A DNA stretch of 64,000 nucleotides from Icerya purchasi (taxonomy: Eukaryota > Arthropoda > Insecta > Hemiptera > Monophlebidae). The notes under the pieces are model-generated. The model saw only the letters and a list, made by a program, of their open reading frames with translations, had not been told where the DNA came from and ran no database searches. The translations under genes and the position numbers were made by a program. The first letter of the stretch is position 1, and each line of letters starts with the position of its first letter. Of the stretch, positions 1-11,588 are shown piece after piece. The stretch covers positions 556,782,826 to 556,846,825 of the forward strand of contig CM077115.1 of assembly GCA_039619475.1 (NCBI GenBank). Reading direction: 5' to 3'.

Positions 1-802
1 CGATAATTACTAGTAATGCTTCATCCTAGTCTACATCATTAACGATATTTGTTACAATAGATATTATTTATACTGTAAGAAATTATGTATAATAAAAAAA
101 CATATAAAAATTTTAAAAAATAGCAATTAACCTATTTAAAATGAACTGACACTTATGTTAATATACAATTATTATTTACCTGCCACACTTTTCAACTACT
201 TTTTTTATAATGATGCAGCGCACTTAAATAGGGAACCTAAAATGGAGCTAATGTATCTAAAGTTAGCAAGTAGCGCCACTCTTATTTACCACGCATTTTT
301 AGTCTACTGTGACATGCTACCTGAAATACAATACTGATAATTTAATAATGATAAAAAGACAAAAAATAGTTATTTGCCAAATGCAACCTTTTTCTCCGCA
401 TTCCGCAGGCACACTCTTTTAAATTTAAATTTAAATCTAAAGTTGTCAGATGTGAACTGTGCACATGAAATACCATTGTGTATGGGGTTCAACCTTTGCT
501 GCGTCATTATATATCTCTTAGGTAAGTTTTGATTCTTCGGAGAGCACTAAACGATTTTTCTGCAGCAGCGCTCAATGTTGGCATTGTAAGTGTAATTGCT
601 CTGCCAAAAGACCTGATTGTTTTGCGGTTTACCATGTAGCTTTGTTGTTAAACGTTGTACAGATTTTTCTTTAATCATTAAAATCTCTTCTGTGTCCTCT
701 CAGTGGTTCCTCTTTTAACTTGTATTAATTTTCTTGGATTTTTTGTATTAAACAACTATTAGATATATATAGATAATGACATAACATTTATTTTTTTCTC
801 TA

Positions 803-824
803 CGGGCGGCTTACTGTCCGCCCG
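803..824. repeat. G+C-rich perfect hairpin
   Basis: CGGGCGG at 803-809 is exactly complementary to CCGCCCG at 818-824, with an 8-base loop. It stands out from very A+T-rich surroundings. It could be a remnant of a transposon end. No role can be assigned. Confidence 0.5.
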
Positions 825-1805
825 CTTGGTGCGCCATTGTGGGAAAGCTCGTAATAATTAAAAAGTTCAACAAATGGAAGAATTAATATGCCGGTGCGAG
901 TTAATTACGAATTTTATTTAACGGAGAAAATCGGCTTGTTCTTCAAAGATAGGCATGCTAGAGATATGTAATTTTTTGATATTTTCAACAACAATTAGAA
1001 ATGGCGGTAGAAATAACTTCAAACTTTTAACTAAGGTAAACATAATATTTCGTTTACCTTTTCGTTATCATGCTGTTCTACCGTAATTTCTGAAATTAAT
1101 TCGTGACACTTCTCGTCAGATTAGCCGCTTGTTTTTATTTCGAATGACAGTTCACCTTAGTTTTCTATAGATTACACATGATGTACATGAGTTTGCTCAC
1201 CATTACCGCGCACGCAATATTTATAAATAATTCAAAGCAAATTGTTCGGAAGCAGAAACGAAGCGGAAAAAATTTCCGACATTAAACGTGTTACTAGTGT
1301 CTGTTCGTACACGTTTGTTTTCGCGTTTCTATGCTTCGGTATAATCTATAATCTATAATTATCACTTCGAATAATCTACCAGCAATGTACTAAGTTTTGT
1401 CTGCTTTGCTATTATCAAATCAACGAGCTGCTCTTAGTTCGTTAATAAAATGTCTTTACAACATTTTTTCGCCAAATACCGAAACACATGCTCGATCGTC
1501 CCGCCGATAAAACAAAATCGAAAATCATTCTACGGACAAAAAACTCACATCCAGAAAACGAACGAAGAATTGTTCCAATAGTGCACGTGACTACAAATTT
1601 AAAGACTACCTTCGTGCAATCGTGAATCTTGTAAACACGGTCCAGCAATATAATAATCGCTGCATCTAAAGTTAGCCGGAATAGAATAAAATCATGCACC
1701 TCAAAACTAAAGTACCAGTCGATGAATTTTTTTTGCAAAATCACGTTGACTTCAAAATTGAATTGCATTACGTTGAAATTAGCTCTTTGTATTAAAAAGA
1801 AAACT

Positions 1806-1830
1806 AAAAAAAAAAAAAAAAAAAAAAAAA
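1806..1830. repeat. Poly(A) tract, 25 bases
   Basis: An uninterrupted run of A lies between TAAAAAGAAAACT and GTACTC. It could be the fossil tail of a plus-strand retrotransposon or processed copy, but I found no recognisable body upstream and no flanking duplication. It may simply be a mononucleotide repeat. Confidence 0.6.
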
Positions 1831-3329
1831 GTACTCTTTCACTCTTTAATTCTTGCATCCGCAATTCAGCTTTAGATATAACAAAAACTTTTTAAAGCTA
1901 AAAGTTATTTCTGACATTTCATATTCTTAAGATTAAACTCCCATGATCAACTATTATTTGGTCATATAGTTATACTAACACAGTGAAATAAAACAAAAAG
2001 ACCTACCATCAGATTCCTTATTAATTTAATTCAACGATCAGTAACACCGAATATTCATTAATTACCCGTGGGCTTACATGCTTTAGCTGTGTTAAGTAAA
2101 AGGACATGGAACAGAAAATTGTTCTGCAAATACTGGAAATGGCCTAGAATATGATCCGAATCGAAATATTTGGAAATGTAAACCGTCATTCCAGTCTCTG
2201 AAAAGAACATCATAATCTCTAAACAACAAACCAAACTATAATACAGATTTCCCGCAATTAAATAGTGGTTTACAAAAACGACTACTTCCGGAAAATTCGC
2301 AAACATCGAGAACAGTTAGCCAAAAATAAACCCGGAAAACCGCCAAAGAAGAAAGCAAAGCTATATAACAATCGAAGAAACAGATTTAAACACTGAAACG
2401 CGTGCTCAATGCTCAAATGATCCAGATACAGACGTATATCATGAACCTGAAATCCTTCAAATACTGATACTTCAACGCTTAAAAAAAATATTTTGCGCCG
2501 CGACAAGAGAATACGCGATATGCTTGGAAACTCTAAAATGTTTTATACTGACACGTGTAAAAAAGATAAGGATGCCGTCCGAGTAACAAAAGATTTTTAA
2601 TTTTAATTTGGGGGGAGAAAATTAAAAATTTATCAGCCATTGAAAAACAAAAATTTACAAAATACATACACATTCACATACTTGAAAAAGCACTCGCACC
2701 TTAATTTAATTAATTTTGTAAATATATCAATTAATCTCGTAGGGTGTATTTTTATCTTGAAACTATTTTACTATCGTCATTTGGAGAATCTGAAAATCCT
2801 AATTTCTCAATACAAACCGATGCAGCTCATGCAGAGACATCCTTCTCACGGTGTGAGGTCGAACCAATCAACTTTCCGACAAATTTACAAGTACCGGTAT
2901 CAACTATTTTCTTAAAGCAACCGTTAACAATCTGCATGACCTACTTTCCACATAATTGTTCGGAAGCCATTAAAAATCGCCGTGCAACCTTCTAAAACTA
3001 AAATCAATCTGCAGCGAGGAAAATCGCGTTGAACTAAGCAAAACTTGGCGGAATGTTATTTCAACGATCACCAACTCCAATAAAACCTTTTTTGACAGAA
3101 AACTAAATCAGTCGAGAATAGTAGTTCGACTTTTCATGTAACCCCAGCATGATTTTACAAAAACTGATAATAGAAAAAAGGCAAAAAACAGCAAATGCGC
3201 ATTCGCCATCCACTTTTCTGACAATTTTTGAGCGTTGAAGATTACTGACCAGAATTCCCCGCAAAAATAAAGAAATCCAAAGAGATTAATGACCTGCTGG
3301 ATTATTCTAGCCTTAACCAAGAACCGTAC

Positions 3330-4480
3330 CGCTCATAAATCTCACTTCGTGAACTAAAATCTACGATATAAAAATCGCAAAATCAGAGACAGTTTCCATG
3401 TCTCCTTTCTCCAAAATGTACCAAATGAAATCGGGAAAAATTTACTTGATATTTTCAACTAAATTTGGGGACGTCTGGGCAAATTTTTTTCCTTTGCAGA
3501 TTTTTAATAATTTTCATTTTTCCTAAGGTCAAACAAAAACTCAGTTCTTATCGATAACTATCGTCCGATTTCGCTAATATCCGGGGTCTCTGCAAAATTC
3601 TAAAAATAACAATCAACACTTCGGTAAAATGAAAAATTGAAAATAACGAACTTATAGCAAGACATCATTGCGGTTTCGGCCAGCATGTTCTACGGTAGAT
3701 CAATTATTTGCAAAATTGCATCCAGGACTGTTCTTTACTAAACGGCGCATTAAAGTCTTAATAACATTACATAAATTTGATTTCCGTGAACGACTTTCGG
3801 AACTTTCTAGCTAACCGCGTTTATACTGCGCACATTGGCCACGATTTTTCAGATCTGCAAGGACAAATAAATGGTTTACCCCGAGGCTCCGTCCCGAGCC
3901 CAACAATAACTTTGCTATTAATAACGTAACTGATCAAATAACGGTCCCAGTGATATGCTCTTCGGACGTAGATGATTTAACAACGACCTAAAAAAAAAAC
4001 TATTAGTGCATTATGCGGATGGTCTGTTTCAAATTACGTCCCCTTTTTCTATAAACAATACCACAGCTGTTCATTTTTGTACAATTAGAAAATGTAATCA
4101 CAACATTCGAACCCAATTAAAACAACATACCAATTCAATCGGGCAAAGAAGTAAAATACTCGGGCCTTACGCAGGGTGCGGCAGCATAACTTCCTTTTTT
4201 AAAATGCGCCACTTCGTTTTTCTACTAAATTTTGTTAAAGAGAAATAATAAAGCAGAAAATCGAAATAACGGATACTCTAGATCCCCCCTATTAGATATG
4301 CTTCTTCCTTTGCAGTTTTATTTTTTCGATTTTCTGCTTTATTATTTCTCTTTAACAAAAGTTAGTAGAAAAAAAGTGGCCCCTTTAAAAAAAAAGGGAG
4401 TTATGCTGCCGCACCCTGTATTTAACCAAAAACTCACATGAGAAGAGCTTTCATAAACGGGCTCGATATAACTAAATGTT
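3330..4480 (+). pseudogene. Reverse transcriptase pseudogene of the jockey-type element
   Basis: This is the best preserved part of the element. In life the domain would copy element RNA into DNA at a nicked genomic target. The conserved NYRPIS block (3553), the GLPxGSxxSPT block (3873) and the two aspartates of the palm (VDDL, about 3968-3979) are all recognisable. They lie in different frames and are separated by stops, and the first palm residue is V instead of the usual A. The frame after KILGP (about 4155-4168) resumes as FNQKLT at about 4421-4438, directly after the inserted foldback element. The two halves therefore belonged together before that insertion. Confidence 0.65.
4170..4418. 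mobile_element. Foldback MITE with ~95-bp inverted arms, inserted in the RT pseudogene
   Basis: The left arm (about 4172-4266, starting CAGGGTGCGGCAGCATAACT) is repeated in inverted orientation at about 4323-4418, separated by a loop of roughly 55 bases. The arms match over nearly their whole length, with small differences in homopolymers. The element is flanked by TA on both sides (4168-4169 and 4419-4420), as expected for the Tc1/mariner superfamily. It has no coding capacity. The RT reading on both sides (KILGP, then FNQKLT) shows that it interrupts an older retrotransposon. Confidence 0.75.
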
Positions 4481-5060
4481 TTACGAAATCACATACCTCA
4501 TACAGAGTGTAGGCCAAAGATTTTTGTTTCATATCGACAGAAGTCTAAAATTAGATCAAAGTGATGAAGCTATTAACTTCAAATGTTCTTAATTTTCTAT
4601 AAATCTACGAATCTCAACCTCCTCATTGTTTCCTTCATGGAAAACCACACCGTCAAATATACCCGCTTAGAATTAAGCAAACATTCTTCTACAAATATCA
4701 CCTAGATCGTTTTCCAGAGACTTCTCCTGAAATACCCTTCTCCGATAGAGCTGTTTATCGACGGCTTCAAATCAAATTCTCACGGCATGAATCGTCTTCT
4801 TTTTGATGGGTATCTTCGACTTCTTTACTCCGTTTTTCTGTCGAATTATTTGCAGTTAAATCATCGGTTGAGATTGGCAAAACAGTTAAAATAAAACTGC
4901 TCGATTTGCATCAACCTCTTAAACAGTTTAATTAGGTTACAAAAGCTTCATGACAAGTCCCAATACTACTCGATTGCTATGTAAATGCTATATCCGCACT
5001 AGCTACCGCGGGCTATAAGATCGCATTCGCTCGGATTAACAAAAGCATCTCATCTCACAA

Positions 5061-5707
5061 AACGAATCAGTCAAGCGTGCTGCGAAGAAAGTAACGCCGT
5101 GCTTCGCTGTAGCGACCGATCGACGTTGTTTATGGAATAGCTCCGATTGATCAAAGGAATGGTTCGATTTATGGTTCAATACTGGTGTCGTTGAATAGAC
5201 CGCGTTTTATCAAAGACCAAACTAACTTATGACCATATGGTCAATGTGGTTGAGGGAGGAACTATGTCGACTGAGCATAGACCGCACACAAATTACTCAT
5301 TTCTTCTGAAAAAATCCTTACCACCTTTACGCGAAACATGTTCCTCTCCTCTCCTTACTACATTGGCACAAACTTACGTCATATCTGCAACACGCTATTT
5401 CTCCTTATCTTAAGTATTTCTCCTATCTTCCCTAAAATAACGTCTAAGTCTAATGATGAAATCAATACAAATAAACCATATTTGCCTATTACAAATCCTT
5501 AATCTTAAATATAAAATCTTAACTTACCTTGCCTCTGATCCGTGTTGCGGTTTTTTGCAAGTAAAGAAAAAATAAGTAAGAACAATCTAATCTTATTATA
5601 AATCTTGCGGCCGGGGCGAGGCGTAATAGTTTTCTCCTTATTAAAATAATCCTTCCGTAATTTTTCCAAGAATTATTCATAAAATCTTCACTGCATGATT
5701 AGCTTAC
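5061..5707. other. Non-coding, no feature recognised
   Basis: No recognisable protein fragment, RNA gene or repeat was found. Part of it could be the degraded 3' region of the preceding retrotransposon. Confidence 0.4.
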
Positions 5708-6385
5708 ATTAGTGATGTGTAAGGTAACGAGGAACGTAACTAGAAACTAGTTCCAGCTCTGTAATAATTCGTTCCATTCCAATCGATAACGTATTTATGT
5801 TACTTCGTTACTCCTGTCACTTTTGTGTCCTAGAAACTTGAGAAGTAACCATTGTAATTGAAAGAACTGACTGTAGTAAAAGTGTGTAACTGTAGTCTTG
5901 GAACCGAATCGATCAGAGGGAATTGAAGTGCAGATGATACCTTTTATCTTTATCACTGGTATAGTTCGTATGTATTTCTCACACTGCTTACTCTGTTATT
6001 GATCACAACTCACTAGCTAATTACACGGCGATACAAACATAGTACGATCAGATGATGAATAAAATAACGGTATTCTGCTGTAACTGGCTGGGAACGAAGT
6101 TCTTCAGTTACAAATTTAGTTAGAATAACTAAATAACGTATAATGTGTTTCTATCCAGACTGGTCATGTATGTTGTTATTATCAGTTGGAAACAACGTTA
6201 TTATGTTCCAGTTAAATCTGTATATTTTAATAAGCAGATTACGTTTTTTCGTTTTCTGTACCACACATATGACATGGTGATGATCACACATAATATACTA
6301 TGATGATGATTGGCGCCGCAGTGATTACCAATAGGAACTTGTAACGTGACATTCCAAAATATTTTCTGAACTTTACCCGTCACTA
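5708..6385. mobile_element. hAT-like MITE with 8-bp target duplication (7/8 match)
   Basis: The left end reads ATTAGTGATGTGTAAGG. The right end, reverse-complemented, reads TAGTGACGGGTAAAGTTC, giving imperfect terminal inverted repeats. The element is flanked by TAGCTTAC (5700-5707) and TAGCTGAC (6386-6393), an 8-bp duplication with one mismatch, which fits the hAT superfamily. There is no coding capacity. The interior contains repeated GTAACG/GAACG-type words and is A+T-rich. Confidence 0.55.
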
Positions 6386-6685
6386 TAGCTGACCATATAT
6401 GTATTCTATTAAAAATTAAGCCTTCGGACTTCGCCGTGAGAATACTCTTCGAATGTCCAGATGATAATTTTTTACAATTCTAGAAAAGTCGGTGTTAATC
6501 GATTGTAAACTTTTGATAAATAAACGCAAATGAGCCCGCATAAATGTTAAATCGCCTGTATTTATCAAGTCGACGAAACTGCAAAATAACTTCGAAATAA
6601 TTTTTCTTACTAGATTTTTAAAAAGTTTAATGAAAAAAAAAAAATAATAATTTCTTTTTCACATGCTGAAGAACTCACTTTTAAT

Positions 6686-6736
<51 letters not shown>

Positions 6737-7386
6737 TCTGAAATTACCGGGTAGAAGCGCGGTCCATCAAAGTCGTGCCGTGTCCGAAGCAGAAAGGAAC
6801 AGAGGCCCCCCGATATACATGTATTCTTTTCAAAACGATAGACGGTTATTGTGAAAAGCTTAATTTTAGTGCATGATATAAAGACTGCCCGAGGAGGAGT
6901 GGCTTTGCTTTGTTTTCCTTTTTATTTAACATTTTAGTTAGCCGCAGAGCTGTTTTATTTTTTCAGCGGTTTTCCGAAAAGTTACAAAAACCCCGATAAA
7001 ATATTACTCATTGTAATTTATACACTAGTAAACCGAGTTAATTTTTTTTAATAATGTTACTACTTTTACATACGCCAAAGCTAGAATCGAGCTACGTGAA
7101 ATTAATTAAACTGTCATCCGTTCTGCATTTTTCAAACAAAGTTCAGTTCTACCCTCAGGGTATTGGAAACTGTTTTCGGTACAGCACATTGGTGGAGCCA
7201 GAAATTTACCGAGGATCTCTTAAGAAATTTATACCAATTGTTTTAAATTGCCCTTACGTTTTTACATATAAAACCAAAAAATAACCGACATTTGTTTTTT
7301 TCTAATTTTTACTCATATTAATTATTCTTTTTCCCACTTTTAACATAATCCTACAAAAAGTAAATAAATAAATGAATATACATATA
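6386..7386. other. Non-coding, contains an (AT)n microsatellite
   Basis: No gene is recognisable. An alternating AT tract of about 40 bases lies at 6692-6732. The open frames around it are produced by the repeat and have no similarity to known proteins that I can see. Confidence 0.5.
6692..6732. repeat. (AT)n microsatellite
   Basis: About 20 AT units in a row, perfect apart from the edges. Probably length-polymorphic. Confidence 0.9.
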
Positions 7387-7416
7387 CGAGGGTGGTTCAA
7401 ATATAAACCGGAATTT
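7387..7416 (+). repeat. mariner left terminal inverted repeat
   Basis: It pairs with 8659-8688 over about 28 bases with one substitution and a one-base offset at the tip. The shared core is AATATAAACCGGAATTT. The TA at 7385-7386 is the likely target-site half. Confidence 0.8.
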
Positions 7417-7533
7417 TTAAATAAACGCGCGAAAAATTTATTGTGGAAAAAGTGGTTGCACTGGCAGTTAGACCGGTTTGTTATGTAGAGCAATTAGAAC
7501 CGCGTAACGTCACTTTTTAGTGTAGTTAGAGCC

Positions 7534-8645
7534 ATGAGTGAAAAAGAAGTACCAGTGTCTGTTGCGCAACGCATCATTATTCGTTTTTTAGTCAAAGACG
7601 ACGTAAAATCCGTGGAAATTTACCGAAAATTACGCAAACAGTTCGGCGATGAGTGTCTCTCCAAAACTCAAGTGTACGAGTGGTGTTCCGCGTTTCGAAA
7701 AGGACGTGAAGTGGTGTCAAACATAGCACATGCGCGGCGCCCAAAAACCAGCATTACAGATGAACACGTCAAAGCCATCGCGAACAACTCATTTTGGCTG
7801 ACCGACGCGTCCGTGTACGCGATATGACCGACGAACTGGGCATGAGCATAGGTAGTATTGAGACAATAATTCATGATCGGCTAGGTTATCGCAAAATTGC
7901 AGCCAGATGGGTGCCAAGACTTGTGAATTTTGAACAGAAATTCACTCGTTGGGAAGTTTGTACGCGTCTCCTGCAGCGGTATGAAGAGGAAGGAGAGAAT
8001 TTATTGCGGCGAATATTCACCACGGACGAAACTTGGGTACACTACTATACGCCGGAGAGTAAACGCTCGTCTATGGAGTGGCGGAAGAAAAAAGAGGGAG
8101 CGCCAGTCAAAGCGAAGGTTACACAGTCAGCTGGGAAGGTGTTGTGTACCGTGTTTTGGGACATGAAGGGAGTGATCGCAGTCGATTTCCTAACTGAACA
8201 ACGTACTGTGACGGCGGCGCAGTATTACAGTAACCTCCTAAAAAACACAGTCAAACCGGCCTATCGAACAAAAAGGCGCGAAATTCCGATCCGTAGTGCG
8301 ATACTGCTTCAAGACAACGCCAGGCGGCCACATACCGCTCGGCTCACGATGGAGACATTGGCCGAATTGGGCTGGGAAACACTTGAACATCCTCCTTACA
8401 GTCCAGATTTGTCGCCTTGTGATTATTATTTGTTTGGCCCGTTGAAAGAAGCACTTGGTGGACAACGTTTCGACAGCAACGATGAGGTGGAATCGTTCGT
8501 GCGCAAATGGCTATATGACAAGCCGCGAGATTTTTACGAAAAAGGAATAAAAAAATTGCCCGGAGAGGTGGAAAAAGTGCGTAGCGTGCGAGGGGGGTTA
8601 TCTCGAAAAATTTTAAAAAATATGAGCACTGTAAGTATAAAATAA
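7534..8645 (+). pseudogene. mariner transposase, broken by one frameshift
   Basis: The transposase would cut and paste the element by binding its inverted repeats. The frame opens at ATG 7534 and encodes an N-terminal helix-turn-helix region including GDECLSKTQVYEWC. It then shifts at about 7780-7784 from the first frame to the frame that ends at 8645. A one-base loss (or a two-base gain) explains this, because the sense continues as a typical mariner linker (LADRRVRVRDM). The later part has WVPR, the first catalytic Asp in TTDETW (codon at 8025), the second in QDN (8313) and the third in SPCDYYLF (8421). The second and third Asp are separated by 35 residues instead of the usual 34, because of an extra Arg in NARRPHTA. 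Total length is about 370 codons. A sequencing error at the shift cannot be excluded. Confidence 0.85.
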
Positions 8646-8658
8646 AAATTTTTTTGAC

Positions 8659-8688
8659 GAAATTCCGGTTTATATTTCAACCACCCTA
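8659..8688 (-). repeat. mariner right terminal inverted repeat
   Basis: Complement of the left end (7387-7416). It lies 13 bases after the transposase stop codon and is followed at once by a (TA)n run. Confidence 0.8.
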
Positions 8689-10920
8689 TATATATATATA
8701 TATATACATATATGTGTGTAAATAAATCGATATATTTTTTGATGCTTTAGACCTATTGAATCCTTCCCTCTCTGGCTTTTCTTTTGTATTGGAAACTCCT
8801 TCGGCTTCTTGAATCAACTAAATTTTAACATTATAGTAGAACTAGAAAAAACGAAATGTAGCTAACATTTAAACACAACGTGACGACAATAGGCTAACGA
8901 TATAATACAGAGTAGAGAAAATTGATCAGAATGAAATATAGGATTAGGGGAAATAAAAACGAACAAGAGTTGAGAGGTAAAACAATATAAAACTCGAGAT
9001 GAATAATAGACTGACGTTTAAAACTTGTGTCGATAAACAACTGCATCATGGAGAGACATCCGGTTATCGTAGCAAAAGGGGTGCGCAGTAAATATCCACC
9101 GAAAAGTCTCGCCGAAAATATATTTGATTTCTTCTTAAAATCCGATCGTGTGGTTCGAGGGGCAATATTTGTACACAATATGGCTGTAACTGCGAATACC
9201 TTTTCTGTACTGTTGCTTCCAAGTGACACTTATTTGTGCATGGTGCGTTCTCGTTGCAACGCTCCTCTAGCGTATTATCCACTTGCATGATTATTTGACT
9301 TTTCTAGATGTCATCTATTTGAAGAGAGCTTTTTTTTTTAAATTTTTTTACAATGTGACACTATTTTTTCCTAATACTACACATGTATAAAAAAGCTTGA
9401 CTTTTCCCCGACTCTTCTTCTTCGTTGTTTTAGTTCGAACGTTACGGCCGATGCTTACTGCGCCGTTACAACGAAGGGAACTAACTCCATATGTTGCACA
9501 GTGGTTCGGCACTGACTTTTATCTTTTTTCACGGGTTCCGAGAGTTTTTTTCCCCATACACCGTTCCCGGGGCTAGTAGTGCGAGTATTTCTTACGAAAG
9601 CAGGTTACCCGGGGAAACTGATTTTCCGCGCGTCACATTCAGGCAGACTTCAGGGTCGATTAATTAGCGTTTTGCTTCTTTGCTTTTTTTTTTTTTTTTG
9701 CTTTAGGAAATGTTCTGTGGCTGGAGGTCAGTTGGCAAAATTCGTCGGTCAGGCGACTTATTTACATAGAGCGTAGCGTAAATTATTTCATTTAGTTTGT
9801 GATCAACAGTCTGAGTTGTTCATGTTTTGTCTATTAAAACGGAATAGTCGTATTTCCGGAACCATCATGCAACAAACACATATCGATGCTATAGCGCGCT
9901 TGTGTACTAAAGGGGTACACACGGAGGTCCTGCATTAATTTTTCTTCATTTTCAATGCGACCTTTTCAGATTTTTACGAGTTTAGCTCTCTGATCTTCTA
10001 TCCTTCGCAGCGGTTTCCTAAAGCCCTTATTCGAGTTTTCTTTCAAATTCGACTGGAGATAGCCTCCTGGTCAATTATGATCAAGCTTGAGACCAAACTT
10101 CGACGCTGATATATATGCGCTGCAACAATAATACCTAGCAAGATGAAACGTCAGAGGGCTGTTAAAAAGACAAAGCTGCATGCGTTTTGCCGAAATTGCG
10201 GTTTGTAGAGACGGAAAGAAACCCGGGGACCAGCTAAGCAGCGGGGGGCTATTTCCACTGCTGGTAAGTTGTGAAAAATTCGCCACTGTTGCCGAAACTA
10301 GGCCACAGATTTGTTGCTTCTCTTCTGATGTGTTCGCTTTTTTGTTTTTGTTTTTTTCCGTGTGTAAAACTACCATTATAATGAAAAAAACCCACAGAGA
10401 CGTGTACGCGAACCACGCCTATTGTGTCTACATTTATTTAGTATGCACCGGGCAGGCTGCGTTGGAAGTAAAACTACGAAATATTTTCGCTTCGTTCCCA
10501 GGAATTAAATTAATTACTAAACGGCTGTCCGACTGCGCGTATATTCTCTTTGTCAGTTCGAGCCAAGTGTGGAAGAGTACAAAGTGTATAAACCGACCAC
10601 CTTTCAACTGATAAGAAGATTGAACGAGTAAAAAGGCGGTAATTATCAAATTTACTCGCCGCCGGTATCACAGAGCTCCAACAGATGGCATAGGAGCGTA
10701 TCGACGTAATAATATTATTCTGCATTTGTGCGTACGGCCCTGTTGTTCTCTTTCGCTCGGCGTGTGCGCTTCTGCACGGCTACGCGTGATTTTTAATATA
10801 TAATTGGCTTCTTCCTATTATGAATTACGATTATCATGACAATGATGGAAAAAAACGAAAACAGTACATTCACAGTCACATCGCGCTCCTTGCATTACTT
10901 TTTTATTATAAAACTGTGCA

Positions 10921-10977
10921 TACATGTGCATACATGCGCGTACGTGTGCATACGTGTGCGTACGTGTGCACGTGTAC
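10921..10977. repeat. Alternating purine-pyrimidine tract (TG/TACG-type)
   Basis: An irregular run of TACATGTGCATACATGCGCG-like sequence with almost strict purine-pyrimidine alternation and several CG steps. Such tracts can adopt left-handed Z-DNA under supercoiling. It otherwise behaves as an imperfect microsatellite. No gene association is shown. Confidence 0.6.
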
Positions 10978-11447
10978 GGTTCTCTGTCTGGTGACGTAAT
11001 TGTGCACTGTCGGAAACAATCACCTGGCGTACACACTGCGTCCAGTCGGCAACTGGCTAGTGGAAAATTACATCACGGCGGCATCGCTACAAACTATGCT
11101 CTCGCGATTTGTATAGTTAATAATAGGTCGCAACCCTGGCGAACTTGAATACCGGTCAAAATCGGAAAATCGATTTTATAACCATAAAAGAAACCTACGA
11201 AGAATAAAGAGTGGCGTACTCGATTCATACCATAGACGATCGAATTCATGACAGGCCTCTACTTCAGACGACCGATCTTCCGAATTTGCTTTATAACTTG
11301 TCGACGGCTGGTGCAAGTTTGATTTACTAGTTGTTATTGCCTGCGTGGATCCCTAGTTATCACATTGCAGACGATCATTAAAGCTGTACCACTATGTCCG
11401 TGCATGGTAGCGAAGATGGTGTAATCGATTTAATAATAATCGTTAAA

Positions 11448-11588
11448 ATGTCTAATAAAATTTTGCTCTTATTCACTCTGTGCACTTTAGCGATTACTGC
11501 AGCCTGCCGAAATATCGGCCATCGGACTACTTTTTTTTTCATGAACTCCGCGCACATTCCGTTGTACGGTATTCCCTTTAGTACCTAA
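11448..11588 (+). CDS. Weak candidate: small secreted peptide ORF
   Basis: An ATG at 11448 with a favourable upstream context (GTTAAAATGT) opens a 46-codon frame beginning MSNKILLLFTLCTLAITAAC. That is a plausible signal peptide: a basic residue, then a hydrophobic stretch, then small residues before a Cys. The remaining 25 or so residues contain no dibasic processing site or recognised peptide motif. The same frame is open upstream to an ATG at 11394. It lies in the locally G+C-richer part of the interval. It could equally be a first exon whose splice donor I cannot place, or a chance frame. I do not recognise the product. Confidence 0.2.
   Translation: MSNKILLLFTLCTLAITAACRNIGHRTTFFFMNSAHIPLYGIPFST

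Larger units (their letters stand above)
1..2799. other. A+T-rich non-coding sequence, no gene seen
   Basis: No reading frame here resembles a known protein. The short open frames are what A+T-rich DNA gives by chance. The only local structures I see are a G+C-rich hairpin near 803-824 and a 25-base A tract at 1806-1830. From about 2300 the sequence may already belong to the degraded 5' part of the retrotransposon described next, but I could not identify an ORF1 domain with confidence. Confidence 0.5.
2800..5060 (+). mobile_element. Degenerate jockey-type non-LTR retrotransposon (RT + RNase H relic)
   Basis: Pieces of a jockey-like ORF2 follow each other in the expected order on the plus strand, in shifting frames with many stops. 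About 3330-3480 resembles the linker and first RT block. At 3553 the frame reads DNYRPISLISGVSAK. At 3870 it reads NGLPRGSVPSPTI, the RT block before the catalytic palm. At 3962 SDVDDLT stands where the YADD motif normally is. At 4006-4160 the post-palm segment has VHFCTIRKCNHN and a KILGP box. At 4748 ELFIDGFKSNSHG resembles the start of an RNase H domain (usually YTDGSK). The element must be long dead. Both ends are uncertain: endonuclease-like sequence may extend left to about 2300, and no poly(A) tail or target duplication was found. Confidence 0.7.
7387..8688 (+). mobile_element. mariner-family DNA transposon, nearly complete
   Basis: The element is bounded by imperfect terminal inverted repeats of about 28 bp. 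The left end contains GAGGGTGGTTCAAATATAAA. The right end contains TATATTTCAACCACCC, whose complement is nearly the same sequence. TA dinucleotides flank both ends, the usual target for this family, but the right side runs into a TA repeat so the exact duplication is ambiguous. A single transposase frame, broken once, fills the interior. At about 1.3 kb the length is normal for mariner. Both ends and the catalytic region are well preserved, so this copy is much younger than the non-LTR relics nearby. Confidence 0.9.

Noticed and set aside
1442..1864. 140-codon minus-strand frame with a Phe-rich start
   Set aside because: Its N-terminal part is the translation of the 25-base A tract, and the remainder shows no domain.
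6663..6854. 63-codon frame with alternating Ile-Tyr
   Set aside because: It is an (AT)n repeat translation joined to chance sequence.
9027..9290. 87-codon frame with a fairly protein-like composition
   Set aside because: Two antisense frames cover the same bases, and no family is recognisable. Not enough to call a gene.
10180..10611. 143-codon open frame
   Set aside because: It has no domain or signal, mixed composition, and overlapping antisense frames of similar size. Likely chance in a slightly less A+T-rich stretch.
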